From contig NZ_PIRF01000001.1 of NCBI RefSeq assembly GCF_003049705.1, forward strand, positions 310,001 to 374,000: a stretch of 64,000 nucleotides of DNA. Reading direction: 5' to 3'. The translations under genes were made by a program, and so were the position numbers. The notes under the pieces are model-generated. The model was not told the origin of the DNA and searched no databases. It saw only the letters and a list, made by a program, of their open reading frames with translations. This document shows positions 55,353-64,000 of this stretch, in pieces (the first letter of the stretch is position 1; each line of letters opens with the position of its first letter). This DNA comes from Campylobacter concisus (lineage in GTDB: Bacteria > Campylobacterota > Campylobacteria > Campylobacterales > Campylobacteraceae).

Positions 55353-57363
55353 ATCCTATTCCTGCTCTTTCGTTTGGTGCTTTATATTTTGGTTGAAGAT
55401 CATAGTGCATTAAAGCCTCTTGAATTTCTTGTCTGCTCTTACCTTCAGCTTGCATTTTCTCACGAATTTCATCAACCTCTTTTTGGCGGATGGCACTATC
55501 TGGATGCTCAATAATATTACCTTTCGCACCATAGCCTCTAAATGCTGGTGGCATCTCCATTTTCATAATATCAAGTGGCTCATACACGATAGTCGGTAGC
55601 GTATCGCCCTCTTTCCAGCTAGTTAGAGTTCTGTTTAGCCAGTTTAGGTCATCGCGTTTCGGATAGTCTTCGCGGCAGTGCGCTCCGCGGCTTTCTGTGC
55701 GATCAAGCGCGCCTTTTGCGATACAAAGTGCTAGTTTTAGCATCTTTGGTACGCGGTAGGCTTCCTCAAGCTCAGGGTTGCCAAATAGCGCCTTATTGGT
55801 GACTTTAACATCTAAAGATTGCTTATAAAGCTCTTCAAGCTCTTTTACCGCTACGGCTAGACCTTCGCCAGTTCTAAAGATCGCTACGTGCTCCCACATG
55901 ATGTCTTTCATCTTGTTTTTGATCTCAAATACGTTAAATTTGCCCTCTTTTTCGACTAGGCTTTTTAGATAGTCTTCCTCTTTTTTAACGAATTTTTCGA
56001 TATCTGCGGTATTTATATCTATCTCGTGGCTGCCGCAGTAGTCGGCAAAATAGTCCCCAACGATCATGCCAGCTACGACGGTTTCTGAAACGGAGTTGCC
56101 GCCTAGACGGTTAAATCCGTGCATATCCCAGCAAGCAGCCTCGCCGGCGCTAAATAGACCCGCTAGCGTCGGACTCTCTCCAGTTGGCTTAGTTTTTATG
56201 CCGCCCATAGAGTAGTGCTGCATAGGTAGGATCGGCGCCCAGCCTTTACCGCGTTGGCGTCCGTTTTCGTCGGTATATACTTCGGTGTCGGCAGGGTCGA
56301 TACCGTTAAAGATTTCGCAAATTTCTTGAACGTCGCGTAAGTTTTTCTCGATATGCTCACGTCCTAGGATCGAGATATCTAGCCAAACATGATATCCGTA
56401 CGGGCTAGGTACGCCCTTGCCTGCGCGGATATGCTCCATGATGCGGCGGCTTACGACGTCGCGGCTAGCTAGTTCTTTTTTCTCAGGCTCGTAGTCAGGC
56501 ATAAAGCGATATCCGTCCACGTCGCGCAAAATTCCGCCGTCGCCGCGGCAACCTTCTGTTAGCAAGATACCGCTTGGAACGATCGGAGTCGGGTGAAACT
56601 GCACCGCTTCCATATTTCCTAGCTGAGCTACACCAGTCTCAAGAGCGATGGCTGCACCGATACCTTCGCAAACTACGGCGTTTGTAGTGTGTTTATAAAC
56701 CCTACCGTAGCCGCCCGTAGCGATTAGCGTGCCTTTTGCGACGTATGCAGTGATCTCGCCGTTAACTAGATCGCGGACGATCGCGCCGTAACAGCGATTG
56801 TTTGCGTGGATTAGCGCGATAGCTTCTTTTCTGTCATGAATTTCGACGTTGTGTTTTAGAGCTTCGTTTGCTACGGCAAAAAGCATCGTGTGACCGGTGG
56901 CGTCGGCTGTAAAGCATGTTCTCCATTTTTTAGTTCCGCCAAAGTCGCGAGAGTGGATGAGTCCGTGGACCTCTTCTTTTTCTACGATAGTCGTTTTTTG
57001 AGCGTTGATGATAGCGCTTCTCTCGCCTTTTGTTATACGAGTCCAAGGCACGCCCCAAGCGGCTAGCTCGCGGATCGCCTTAGGCGCGGTTTGACAAAAC
57101 ATACGTGCTACTTGCTGATCGCAGCCCCAGTCGCTACCTTTTACTGTATCAGCAAAGTGTACATCTTCGTTATCGCCTTCACTCATTTTAGAGTTACCAA
57201 GGCTTGCTTGCATGCCGCCTTGCGCAGCCGCAGAGTGCGAGCGTTTTACAGGTATGAGACTTAAAACAACGGTGCTTAAGCCCTTTTCTCCAGCAGCCAC
57301 AGCAGCTCTAAGACCAGCTAGACCACCACCAATTACCAATGCATCATAATATTTTACATTCAT
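55345..57363 (-). CDS. frdA: Fumarate reductase flavoprotein subunit
   Basis: A 672-residue flavoprotein that reduces fumarate, and in Campylobacter can also run as succinate dehydrogenase. FAD motif [19 protein letters not shown]; covalent-FAD histidine in [17 protein letters not shown] (near 43); substrate motif [14 protein letters not shown] (near 420); catalytic arginine expected nearby in [12 protein letters not shown] content in the middle of the gene (about 56.1-57.3 kb) is visibly higher than in neighbours, likely from strong codon selection. The start lies 14 bp after the frdC stop. Confidence 0.97.
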   Translation of the reverse strand: MNVKYYDALVIGGGLAGLRAAVAAGEKGLSTVVLSLIPVKRSHSAAAQGGMQASLGNSKMSEGDNEDVHFADTVKGSDWGCDQQVARMFCQTAPKAIRELAAWGVPWTRITKGERSAIINAQKTTIVEKEEVHGLIHSRDFGGTKKWRTCFTADATGHTMLFAVANEALKHNVEIHDRKEAIALIHANNRCYGAIVRDLVNGEITAYVAKGTLIATGGYGRVYKHTTNAVVCEGIGAAIALETGVAQLGNMEAVQFHPTPIVPSGILLTEGCRGDGGILRDVDGYRFMPDYEPEKKELASRDVVSRRIMEHIRAGKGVPSPYGYHVWLDISILGREHIEKNLRDVQEICEIFNGIDPADTEVYTDENGRQRGKGWAPILPMQHYSMGGIKTKPTGESPTLAGLFSAGEAACWDMHGFNRLGGNSVSETVVAGMIVGDYFADYCGSHEIDINTADIEKFVKKEEDYLKSLVEKEGKFNVFEIKNKMKDIMWEHVAIFRTGEGLAVAVKELEELYKQSLDVKVTNKALFGNPELEEAYRVPKMLKLALCIAKGALDRTESRGAHCREDYPKRDDLNWLNRTLTSWKEGDTLPTIVYEPLDIMKMEMPPAFRGYGAKGNIIEHPDSAIRQKEVDEIREKMQAEGKSRQEIQEALMHYDLQPKYKAPNERAGIGYE

Positions 57364-57377
57364 CTTCTAGCTCCTTT

Positions 57378-58076
57378 TTAATGGCTGATCCACACGAAAT
57401 CAGCGATCAAAGCGATCACAGCAAGTATGCCATAAATGACAAATACAACTGTCTTTGCCTTATTTCTTTTGGCAAACATTTCGTGCTTATTTGCACCATC
57501 AATGCTTATCCATTTGACATACAAGCGGTACATACCGATACTAGCGTGAACGACCATAAAAACAAGTAGTGCGAAGTAGAAAATTTCTAATTGATGAAAT
57601 GCAGCCGCTGATTTGTCGGCAGTAATATGTCCACCAAAGACTATATCTACTAAGTGTGCGCTGGCTGCAAAAAATAGCGCAAAACCGGTTAAAAACTGAA
57701 ACCACCAAAGCGTAGTATCAAGGTGCTTCATGCGGTCTTTGTGGCCTCTAAACATTAGATATTGTCTGTAGTTTGCTGGAAATTTTCTCATAGCTAAAAA
57801 TGCATGAGCGATAAAAATGGCAAATATTACCGCAGCTATGACATTAGTGATCCACCATGTAGTCTCGCCGAATAAAAATTTAGCCTCCGCAAACCCTACG
57901 ACAGCGTTAAATGCGTCTTTGCCAAGTAGTATAGTAGAAGTAAAAACCATATGGCACAATATAAAACAGGCCAAAATAAACCCTGTAATACTTTGCCATC
58001 TATCCCAAGCGGCTGGAGTGCGACTTTTTTTGTCGTCCGACCGTTTTCCCAAAAAACCTTCTATAAGCCCGGTCAT
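57378..58076 (-). CDS. frdC: Fumarate reductase cytochrome b subunit
   Basis: A 232-residue di-haem membrane anchor with five hydrophobic segments, as in Wolinella. Haem histidines are likely those in FILCHMVFT, IFIAHAFLAMRK, ASAHLVDI and VHASIGMYR. It oxidises menaquinol and passes electrons to FrdB. It is the first gene of frdCAB, with a very good AGGAGG site, and a 10-bp inverted repeat overlapping the -35 region of its likely promoter. Confidence 0.95.
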   Translation of the reverse strand: MTGLIEGFLGKRSDDKKSRTPAAWDRWQSITGFILACFILCHMVFTSTILLGKDAFNAVVGFAEAKFLFGETTWWITNVIAAVIFAIFIAHAFLAMRKFPANYRQYLMFRGHKDRMKHLDTTLWWFQFLTGFALFFAASAHLVDIVFGGHITADKSAAAFHQLEIFYFALLVFMVVHASIGMYRLYVKWISIDGANKHEMFAKRNKAKTVVFVIYGILAVIALIADFVWISH

Positions 58077-58102
58077 GAGCCCTCCTAAGAAATTTGAAAT
58101 AA

Positions 58103-58140
58103 ATTATCATTTCTTAATACTAATTTAAATATTAGTATTA
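58103..58140 (-). promoter_or_regulatory. frdCAB promoter with operator-like inverted repeat
   Basis: On the minus strand the likely -10 is GATAAT (58103-58108). Just upstream TAATACTAAT (58115-58124) and ATTAGTATTA (58131-58140) form a perfect 10-bp inverted repeat with a 6-bp TTAAAT spacer. It covers about -19 to -44 relative to the expected start, where a repressor or activator dimer would sit. Confidence 0.55.
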
Positions 58141-58195
58141 ATTGATAAAGCTAATGCTAGCAGATTTTTACTTTAATATTTTTTAAACACTTATA

Positions 58196-59011
58196 TTAGA
58201 GCTTTGAAAATTTTTTATAAAGCATGGCATAAATAAAAATTCCAAAACCACACATGATAAGTGATAATATTTGACCCATTGAAAGATTAAAAATAATAAA
58301 TCCAAGCCCTGAATCAGGCTCTCTAAAAAATTCACAAATAAATCTTGCAAAAGTGTATAAAATAGCATAAAGCGCGATCAGCTCGCCATTAAATTTCTTA
58401 AATTTTCTATATAAAAATAAAATAACAAAAATAACTAAACCTTCTAAGAATGCCTCATAAAGTTGGCTAGGATGCCTTGGCTGGCCAAAAACATTTATCG
58501 CCCAAGGCACATCCGTAACTCGCCCAAAAAGCTCTTGATTTAAGAAATTTCCGACCCTGCCAAATGTATAGCCAAAAGGTATGCAGATGGCGCAAAGATC
58601 AAGCAACTGCCAAGCGTTTTGCTTATATCTTTTGCAAAATAAAATTGTCGCAAACAAAAAGCCAACTACTGCTCCGTGGTAACTCATGCCACGAATTCCT
58701 ATAAACTCGCCGTTGTGGATTGGATTAAAAATTTGCCAAGGCTGCGTTAGATAGTATCCCGCTTCGCCAGAATAAACTAAAACCCAGCCAAGCCTAGCGC
58801 CTAAAATAACGCCTATTTCAACCCAGAAAAAGTAATTATCCAAGAGCTGATTTGAGATTGGGATTTTATCTTTTTTAACGAGATATTTTGCCATGGCAAG
58901 CGCCAAAACAAGGGCTAAAATATACATAAGCCCATACCAGTGCACGCTAAAGCCAAAGATACTAAAGGCGACTGGGTTAAAGTGGTTATAAATATCGTTC
59001 CAAATTTCCAT
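58196..59011 (-). CDS. lgt: Prolipoprotein diacylglyceryl transferase
   Basis: A 271-residue inner-membrane enzyme with about seven segments that attaches diacylglycerol to the lipobox cysteine of prolipoproteins. The Lgt signature is complete as [15 protein letters not shown] (about 150-164), and [12 protein letters not shown] supplies the conserved His region. Its substrates here include FlpA and the SBP at 31502. It lies upstream of frdCAB as in C. jejuni (Cj0407-Cj0410), separated by 119 bp holding the frd promoter. Confidence 0.95.
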   Translation of the reverse strand: MEIWNDIYNHFNPVAFSIFGFSVHWYGLMYILALVLALAMAKYLVKKDKIPISNQLLDNYFFWVEIGVILGARLGWVLVYSGEAGYYLTQPWQIFNPIHNGEFIGIRGMSYHGAVVGFLFATILFCKRYKQNAWQLLDLCAICIPFGYTFGRVGNFLNQELFGRVTDVPWAINVFGQPRHPSQLYEAFLEGLVIFVILFLYRKFKKFNGELIALYAILYTFARFICEFFREPDSGLGFIIFNLSMGQILSLIMCGFGIFIYAMLYKKFSKL

Positions 59012-59051
59012 TTTTACTTTCTTTTTAAAATTTTTGCGATTTTATAATGAT

Positions 59052-59693
59052 TTAGCTTTGATGAGCGAATAAACTCTTGCCACTAAGTGCAAGGGCTAAA
59101 AATTTAAACTCACTTGCTTCAAATTCTTTGCAAAATTTAAACAGCTCGGCAAACTCAGCCTCATTTAAATTTACGCTCCAGATCGCTCCAGCATCATTAA
59201 ATTCTCTTTCAAACTCGCTTAAATTTTTAGTGGCAAAATAGTGCTCAAAGCGGCTCATCAGTGAAAATGGCGTAAAAAATTTGATCTCATATTTTATCTC
59301 AAATTTCATCACGCCACCATCTTTTATGGCCTCATTTATCACCTCATTTACAGCCCCAGAGTAGGCTCTGACTAGCCCTCCAGTGCCAAGCTTTATCCCG
59401 CCAAAGTAACGAACTATCAAGACGCCAACATTTATAAGTTCAGCGCCCCTTAGCGCATTTAGGCTTGGCTGGCCGCTAGTGCCTTTTGGCTCGCCATCGT
59501 CACTTTGATTTTCGACAATTTGTCCGTATTTGTTTAGCTCTCTTGTTGCCCAAACTACGTGAACAGCCTTAAAATGCTCCTCTTTTAGGCTCTCATGCAA
59601 TCTCTTAAACTCACTTATCGGGCATAAAAATGCTAAGAAATTTGACTTTTTTATATCAAGCTGGGCTTTAAAAATCCTGTCAATCGTCTGCAA
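59052..59693 (-). CDS. YigZ/IMPACT-family protein
   Basis: A 213-residue protein with the UPF0029/Impact N-terminal domain. The signature region reads SDDGEPKGTSGQPSLNAL then VGVLIVRYFGGIKLGTGGL (about 62-101), followed by a smaller C-terminal domain (about 140-205). The biochemical role of bacterial YigZ is not settled. It is in tandem with lgt, 40 bp upstream of it on the same strand. Confidence 0.88.
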   Translation of the reverse strand: MQTIDRIFKAQLDIKKSNFLAFLCPISEFKRLHESLKEEHFKAVHVVWATRELNKYGQIVENQSDDGEPKGTSGQPSLNALRGAELINVGVLIVRYFGGIKLGTGGLVRAYSGAVNEVINEAIKDGGVMKFEIKYEIKFFTPFSLMSRFEHYFATKNLSEFEREFNDAGAIWSVNLNEAEFAELFKFCKEFEASEFKFLALALSGKSLFAHQS

Positions 59694-59787
59694 ATTTGCT
59701 CTTTTTTAAAAATTTTAAAAATCTTATCAATTTGCTAATTAAAGCCTTGTAAATTCAGACAAATTTATATTATTAAGGAAAAGATAG

Positions 59788-59793
59788 TAGAAT
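59788..59793 (+). promoter_or_regulatory. Probable -10 box for galU-pgi
   Basis: TAGAAT at 59788-59793, 27 bp before the galU ATG, with AAGGA as ribosome site. Confidence 0.4.
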
Positions 59794-59819
59794 TTTGCAA
59801 TTTTTCATGAAGGACTAAA

Positions 59820-60641
59820 ATGATACAAACTTGCCTATTTCCAGCGGCTGGATATGGAACGAGGTTTTTGCCAGCTACAAAATCGCTCCCAAAAGAGATG
59901 TTGCCAATCCTTACAAAACCGCTCATTCACTACGGCGTTGATGAGGCACTTGAGGCTGGCATGGATAATATGGCCTTTGTCACAGGACGCGGAAAAAGGG
60001 CACTTGAGGACTATTTTGACATTAGTTACGAGCTAGAAAAAGAGATCGCAGGTAGCTCAAAAGAGTCACTGTTAAGCGAAGTTAGAAATTTAATGAGCTC
60101 ATGCACATTTTCATTTACGAGACAAAATGCTATGAAAGGGCTTGGACATGCTATTTATACAGGTAAAACGCTAGTTCGTGACGAGGCATTTGGGGTCATT
60201 TTAGCAGATGATCTATGCATAAATGAAAACGGCGAGGGTGTGCTTTCACAGATGGTTAAAATTTATGAGAAGTATCGCTGCAGCGTAGTTGCGGTAATGG
60301 AAGTGCCAAAAGAGCAGACTAAGTCTTATGGCGTCGTAAGTGGTAGATTTATAGAAGATGATCTTATAATGGTCGATGATATGGTTGAAAAGCCTGATCC
60401 TGCCGAGGCTCCGACAAATTTGGCGATAATCGGACGCTACATCCTAACGCCAGATATTTTTAACATCTTAGAGCGAACAAAGCCAGGTAAAAACGGCGAA
60501 ATTCAGATCACTGACGCGCTAAAAACGCAGGCAAAAGATGGCATGGTACTAGCTTATAAATTTAAGGGCAAGAGGTTTGATTGCGGCAGCATCGACGGCT
60601 TTGTTGAGGCTACAAATTTCTTTTACGAGCGAAGTAAATGA
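59820..60641 (+). CDS. galU: UTP-glucose-1-phosphate uridylyltransferase
   Basis: A 273-residue nucleotidyltransferase making UDP-glucose for surface glycans. It begins with FPAAGYGTRFLPATKSLPKE (7-26), holds the catalytic lysine in VEKP (near 195), and GEIQITDAL near 226, all GalU motifs. It overlaps pgi by 4 bp; the same galU-pgi pair exists in C. jejuni. Confidence 0.95.
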   Translation: MIQTCLFPAAGYGTRFLPATKSLPKEMLPILTKPLIHYGVDEALEAGMDNMAFVTGRGKRALEDYFDISYELEKEIAGSSKESLLSEVRNLMSSCTFSFTRQNAMKGLGHAIYTGKTLVRDEAFGVILADDLCINENGEGVLSQMVKIYEKYRCSVVAVMEVPKEQTKSYGVVSGRFIEDDLIMVDDMVEKPDPAEAPTNLAIIGRYILTPDIFNILERTKPGKNGEIQITDALKTQAKDGMVLAYKFKGKRFDCGSIDGFVEATNFFYERSK

Positions 60642-61858
60642 TAGAAACTTTATTTAAATTTAACTTTGCAAGCAGCGATGTCATCGACTCCTACACCAAA
60701 CGCATAAATGACGAGTACGAAAGCGGCGAGATAGGCTACTACCACCTGCCGGTCCTTGGGCAAAATTTACTTGGCGAGATTGAGGAATATGAAAAGGGGC
60801 TAGCTCATATCAAAAACGTCGTGCTAGTTGGCATCGGCGGTAGTAGTCTTGGCGTAAAGGCGCTAAAATCAATGCTTGAAGGCTCAAAAGGGATAAAAAG
60901 AGAGCTTTTGTTTTTAGATAACGTCGATCCTTGCAGCTACAAAAGCACGCTTGATGGGGTAAATTTTGACGAGACGCTTTTTGTAATAAGCTCAAAATCA
61001 GGCAATACGATCGAGACGATAACTATTTTTAAATGTTTGCTTGATGACTTTAAGCCTCAAAATTTAGGCAAAAATTTCCTCATCATCACTGATCCTGGGA
61101 CAAATTTAGAAAATTTCGCCAAAGAAAATGGCATTAAATTTTTTAACATTCCAAAAAATGTTGGCGGGAGATTTAGCGTGCTAAGTGCGATTGGCCTTGT
61201 GCCTCTTGGTATCTGTGGCTACGATATAAAGGCACTTCTGGAGGGTGCGCTTGCTTGCAAGAAGCAATACATCGAGCAAAAAGATAGCTCCATAGTCGCT
61301 AAAGCTTACCACTACGCCACTAGCAGAAATGCCAGTATAAATGTCATATTTAGCTACTGCGATAGGTTTTTTGAATTTAACGACTGGTATGTGCAGCTTT
61401 GGGCGGAGAGTCTTGGCAAAAAAAGAGGCTACAAAAGGGTTGGTCTTACGCCAGTTGGACTTGTTGGCAGCCGCGATCAGCACAGCTTTTTGCAGCTTAT
61501 CATGGACGGCGTAAAAGATAAGAGCGTGACATTTATAAAGATAAAAGATCACGCGAGCGACAAAACTATCCCAAGTTTGAGCTTAAACGGGCTTGAAGAG
61601 TGCGATTTTGTGGCAGGTCTAAGCCTAAATGAGCTTATAAATTTGCAGTGCGACGCGACTGCTATGGCGCTGGTGCAAGAGGGCATAAGTGTCGATACTA
61701 TCACGCTTGAGAGGCTTGATGAGTTTCACGCTGGCTGGCTCATTTTTTACTACGAGCTACTAACCTCGGCCACTGGTATCATGCTAGGCATCAACACCTA
61801 CGATCAGCCAGGCGTTGAGATAGGAAAACGTATCCTAAAAACCATGCTTTTAAAGTAG
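60638..61858 (+). CDS. pgi: Glucose-6-phosphate isomerase
   Basis: A 406-residue SIS-fold enzyme interconverting glucose-6-P and fructose-6-P, shorter than the roughly 550-residue E. coli enzyme, as is usual in Campylobacter. VLVGIGGSSLGVKAL, SSKSGNTIETIT (phosphate binding), NVGGRFSVLSAIGLVP (active site) and GSRDQHSFLQLI are visible. Campylobacter generally lacks a complete glycolysis, so it serves gluconeogenesis and sugar-nucleotide supply together with GalU. Confidence 0.95.
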   Translation: MIETLFKFNFASSDVIDSYTKRINDEYESGEIGYYHLPVLGQNLLGEIEEYEKGLAHIKNVVLVGIGGSSLGVKALKSMLEGSKGIKRELLFLDNVDPCSYKSTLDGVNFDETLFVISSKSGNTIETITIFKCLLDDFKPQNLGKNFLIITDPGTNLENFAKENGIKFFNIPKNVGGRFSVLSAIGLVPLGICGYDIKALLEGALACKKQYIEQKDSSIVAKAYHYATSRNASINVIFSYCDRFFEFNDWYVQLWAESLGKKRGYKRVGLTPVGLVGSRDQHSFLQLIMDGVKDKSVTFIKIKDHASDKTIPSLSLNGLEECDFVAGLSLNELINLQCDATAMALVQEGISVDTITLERLDEFHAGWLIFYYELLTSATGIMLGINTYDQPGVEIGKRILKTMLLK

Positions 61859-61861
61859 AAA

Positions 61862-62407
61862 ATGAAGAAATTTCTACTTTTAGCTCTTTTTGCCACGCAA
61901 ATTTTTGCCTTTTCGGCGAGTAAATTTGTAAATGACGCTAGGTCGCAGATCGGTGTGACGCTAAGTTACGATCCAAGCTACGAAAGGCTCGCCTATCCTA
62001 TGGGTGACGTGGATATCAAAAAGGGCGTTTGCACCGACGTTGTGGTAAGGGCGCTACGTCATCAGGATATGGATCTGCAAAGGCTTATTTTTGAAGATAT
62101 GAGTAGAAATTTCGCAAGCTACCCTAAAAAATGGGGCCTTAATAAGGCTGATAAAAACATCGATCATAGGCGTGTTTTAAACATCGCTACCTATCTAAAA
62201 AGAAAAGGTTTTGAGGTAAGAGATGATAAATTCTTGCCAGGGGATATCGTCACATGGGTGCTGCCAAGAAATTTACCTCACATCGGTGTGATCTCAGATA
62301 AATTTGAAGGACAAACACCGCTTGTCATCCACAATATCGGCTCTGGCGTGCAAGAAGAAAATATACTTTATAACTACAAGATCACAGGTCATTTTAGGCT
62401 AAAGTAG
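61862..62407 (+). CDS. DUF1287 periplasmic protein
   Basis: A 181-residue secreted protein, signal peptide about 1-18. DUF1287 features visible are ARSQIGVTLSYDPSY, KKGVCTDVVVRALR with a cysteine, LPGDIVTW, and PHIGVISDK with a histidine. The Cys and His arrangement resembles NlpC/P60-type folds, so a peptidoglycan-related or other amidase role is possible; no activity is established to my knowledge. It starts 3 bp after the pgi stop, probably in the galU-pgi transcript. Confidence 0.85.
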   Translation: MKKFLLLALFATQIFAFSASKFVNDARSQIGVTLSYDPSYERLAYPMGDVDIKKGVCTDVVVRALRHQDMDLQRLIFEDMSRNFASYPKKWGLNKADKNIDHRRVLNIATYLKRKGFEVRDDKFLPGDIVTWVLPRNLPHIGVISDKFEGQTPLVIHNIGSGVQEENILYNYKITGHFRLK

Positions 62408-62469
62408 CAAAAATGGCTTTTTAATCAAATTTTAGGCAAAATCGCAAAAAATAAATTCAAGGAAAAATA

Positions 62470-64000
62470 ATGTTAGAAGTTAGGGGACTTACTCAAAGAT
62501 TTGCAAGCAGTTTGCTATTTGAGGATGTAAATTTAAAGCTAAATCGCCACAACAGATATGGACTAATCGGTGCAAACGGCGCTGGCAAGTCGACATTTTT
62601 AAAAATTTTAAGCGGAGCTATCGAGCCAACTAGCGGCGAGATCGTCATAGAAAATGGACTAAAGGTTGGCGTGCTTGGGCAAGATCAGTTTGCGTTTGAA
62701 AATTTCACGCTAAAAGACGCGGTACTTTATGGCAACAAACGCTTATACGACGCTGTCAAAGAGAAAGAAAAGCTCTATATGAGCGAGGAATTTACAGATG
62801 AGATAAACGAGCGCTTAAGTGAGCTTGAGATGATAAGCGCCGAGGAGGACCCAAGCTACGAGTACGAGACTAGGATAGAAAAAATTTTAAGCTCGCTTGG
62901 GTTAAATGAATTTGATAAGCTAATGAGCGAGGTCGAAAACTCAGATAAAGTTAAAGTTTTGCTAGCTCAAGTACTATTTCCAAAGCCAGACATCTTGTTC
63001 TTAGACGAGCCAACAAACAACCTTGATATAGACGCGATCGCATGGCTAGAAAACGAGCTAAACCGCCACGAGGGCACGCTTGTGGTTATCAGCCACGACA
63101 GACACTTTTTAAATAGAGTTTGCACAAACATTTTGGATGTGGATTTTAAGAAAATTCGCGAGTTTTCAGGCAACTACGACGACTGGTATATGGCTGCAAA
63201 TTTGATCGCAAAGCAGCATGAGATGGAACGCGATAAGAAACTAAAAGAGAAAGAGGAGCTGGAGAAATTTATCGCGAGATTTTCAGCAAATGCGAGCAAG
63301 GCAAAGCAGGCAACCTCTCGTGCAAAACAGCTTGAAAAGCTTGATATTACCGAGATCGCAGTATCAAGTAGGCGCGATCCTAGCATATTATTTCGTGCAA
63401 ACCGCGAGATAGGAAACGAGCTAATTGAGCTAAAGAACATTAGTAAGAAATTTGATAATAAAGTGATATTTGAGAACTTTAACTTTAAGCTTGAAAAGGG
63501 CGACAAACTAGCCATCATCGGCCACAACGGCGTTGGTAAAAGTACGCTTTGTAAGATCATAATGGGCGAGATAAAGCCTGACGCGGGCGAGGTGCATATA
63601 GGCGCGACCATCGAGCTAGGATATTTTGCGCAAGATACGGTAAATAAGATAGATGGCGAGCTAAAGCTTTATGAGTACTTGCAAGATGCCAAAAACAAGG
63701 ACATCGACGAGATCAGAAAGTGCCTTGGTAGGATGCTCTTTAGCGGCGCTGAGCAAGAAAAGGCAGTGGGCGCGCTAAGTGGTGGCGAAAAACACCGAGT
63801 AAGGCTAGCTCAGCTTATGCTTCATAGGCCAAATTTACTTGTCATGGATGAGCCAAACAACCACCTCGACCTTGAAGCTATCATCGCGCTTGGCGAGGCG
63901 TTTTATAACTTTAATGGCTCAGTTATTTGTGTGAGCCACGACAGGGAACTAATAGACGCCTTTGCAAATAGAATTTTACACCTAAAAGGCAATGGCGAGG
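62470..64000 (+). CDS. ABC-F protein, YbiT-like (3' end outside window)
   Basis: At least 510 residues and open at the window edge; relatives have about 530. Two ABC domains: first Walker A GANGAGKST and Walker B ILFLDEPTNNLD; linker with SANASKAKQATSRAKQ, the YbiT hallmark; second Walker A GHNGVGKST, signature LSGGEKHR, Walker B LLVMDEPNNHLD. In the first domain the LSGG signature is replaced by MSEVENSDKVKVLLAQ, as in E. coli YbiT. In the second, DEPTNHLD reads DEPNNHLD. ABC-F proteins act on the ribosome. The ATG follows TCAAGGAAAAATA. Confidence 0.93.
   Translation, partial: MLEVRGLTQRFASSLLFEDVNLKLNRHNRYGLIGANGAGKSTFLKILSGAIEPTSGEIVIENGLKVGVLGQDQFAFENFTLKDAVLYGNKRLYDAVKEKEKLYMSEEFTDEINERLSELEMISAEEDPSYEYETRIEKILSSLGLNEFDKLMSEVENSDKVKVLLAQVLFPKPDILFLDEPTNNLDIDAIAWLENELNRHEGTLVVISHDRHFLNRVCTNILDVDFKKIREFSGNYDDWYMAANLIAKQHEMERDKKLKEKEELEKFIARFSANASKAKQATSRAKQLEKLDITEIAVSSRRDPSILFRANREIGNELIELKNISKKFDNKVIFENFNFKLEKGDKLAIIGHNGVGKSTLCKIIMGEIKPDAGEVHIGATIELGYFAQDTVNKIDGELKLYEYLQDAKNKDIDEIRKCLGRMLFSGAEQEKAVGALSGGEKHRVRLAQLMLHRPNLLVMDEPNNHLDLEAIIALGEAFYNFNGSVICVSHDRELIDAFANRILHLKGNGE

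Noticed and set aside
61181-61552. 123-codon open frame antisense to pgi
   Set aside because: The plus strand encodes the Pgi active-site motifs; the antisense frame has no start signal.
63174-63611. 145-codon open frame antisense to the ABC-F gene
   Set aside because: Ser/Phe-rich mirror of a lysine- and glutamate-rich coding strand; no independent support.

Overview
The window is a compact, AT-rich epsilonproteobacterial chromosome segment, almost certainly Campylobacter. The gene order rluA-like, flpA, trmB, ftsE, ftsX, M23/EnvC-like, pyrH, rpoZ, spoT, tyrS, nitronate monooxygenase, amiA, mnmC is the one I know from C. jejuni (Cj1280c to Cj1268c). So are tsaD-pgp1-dxr-cdsA, lgt-frdCAB and galU-pgi. 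The extra genes (uraA next to pgp1, Mrr, orphan TorA, twin aminotransferases) and the base composition fit the C. concisus/curvus/showae side of the genus better than C. jejuni. That species placement is inference. There is no rRNA, tRNA, CRISPR array, prophage or insertion sequence that I can see.

Layout: (1) 1-5.8 kb: a tandem Usp protein, a 609-bp structured intergenic region (two 67-bp direct repeats around a G-rich tract and an 18-bp hairpin), dnaE and a frameshifted DUF6882 gene. (2) 5.8-8.3 kb, minus strand: DUF234 nuclease-like protein, flagellar sensor kinase FlgS, nicotinamidase-like hydrolase. (3) 8.4-12.4 kb: two paralogous class V aminotransferases flanking thiD-thiE. (4) 12.4-28.4 kb: rodA, then a long plus-strand run holding a cell-division and wall module (ftsE, ftsX, EnvC-like activator, amiA) interleaved with tRNA modification (trmB, mnmC), stringent response (spoT, rpoZ), pyrH and tyrS. 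(5) 28.4-38.3 kb: putP, an amino-acid ABC transporter, a chemoreceptor with a NIT domain, a second solute-binding protein and an M16 protease. (6) 38.5-42.7 kb: a predicted flagellum-secreted protein behind a sigma28-like promoter, small genes, and an orphan, frameshifted TorA/BisA reductase. (7) 42.7-52.1 kb, minus strand: paired dynamin-like GTPases, tsaD, pgp1, uraA, dxr, cdsA. (8) 52.3-59.7 kb: a broken pirin gene, an Mrr-type endonuclease, a small membrane protein that looks leaderless, frdBAC, lgt, and a YigZ/IMPACT protein. (9) 59.8-64 kb: galU, pgi, a DUF1287 protein and an ABC-F protein running off the window.

Themes: helical cell shape and division (RodA, FtsEX, EnvC-like, AmiA, Pgp1, probably DUF1287), anaerobic respiration (FrdCAB, TorA), amino-acid use (PutP, ABC transporter), motility control (FlgS, sigma28-type promoter), and stress. 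Four genes are interrupted by six frame breaks, four of them one-base homopolymer changes and one a 4-bp tandem duplication. Either the assembly carries indel errors or these are real slippage events; reads would decide. TTG starts are common here. The least explained parts are the repeat/hairpin/G-tract element at 0.9-1.3 kb, the twin aminotransferase-thiDE cassette, the operator-like palindrome in front of frdC, and the promoter-abutting small membrane gene at 54.3 kb.
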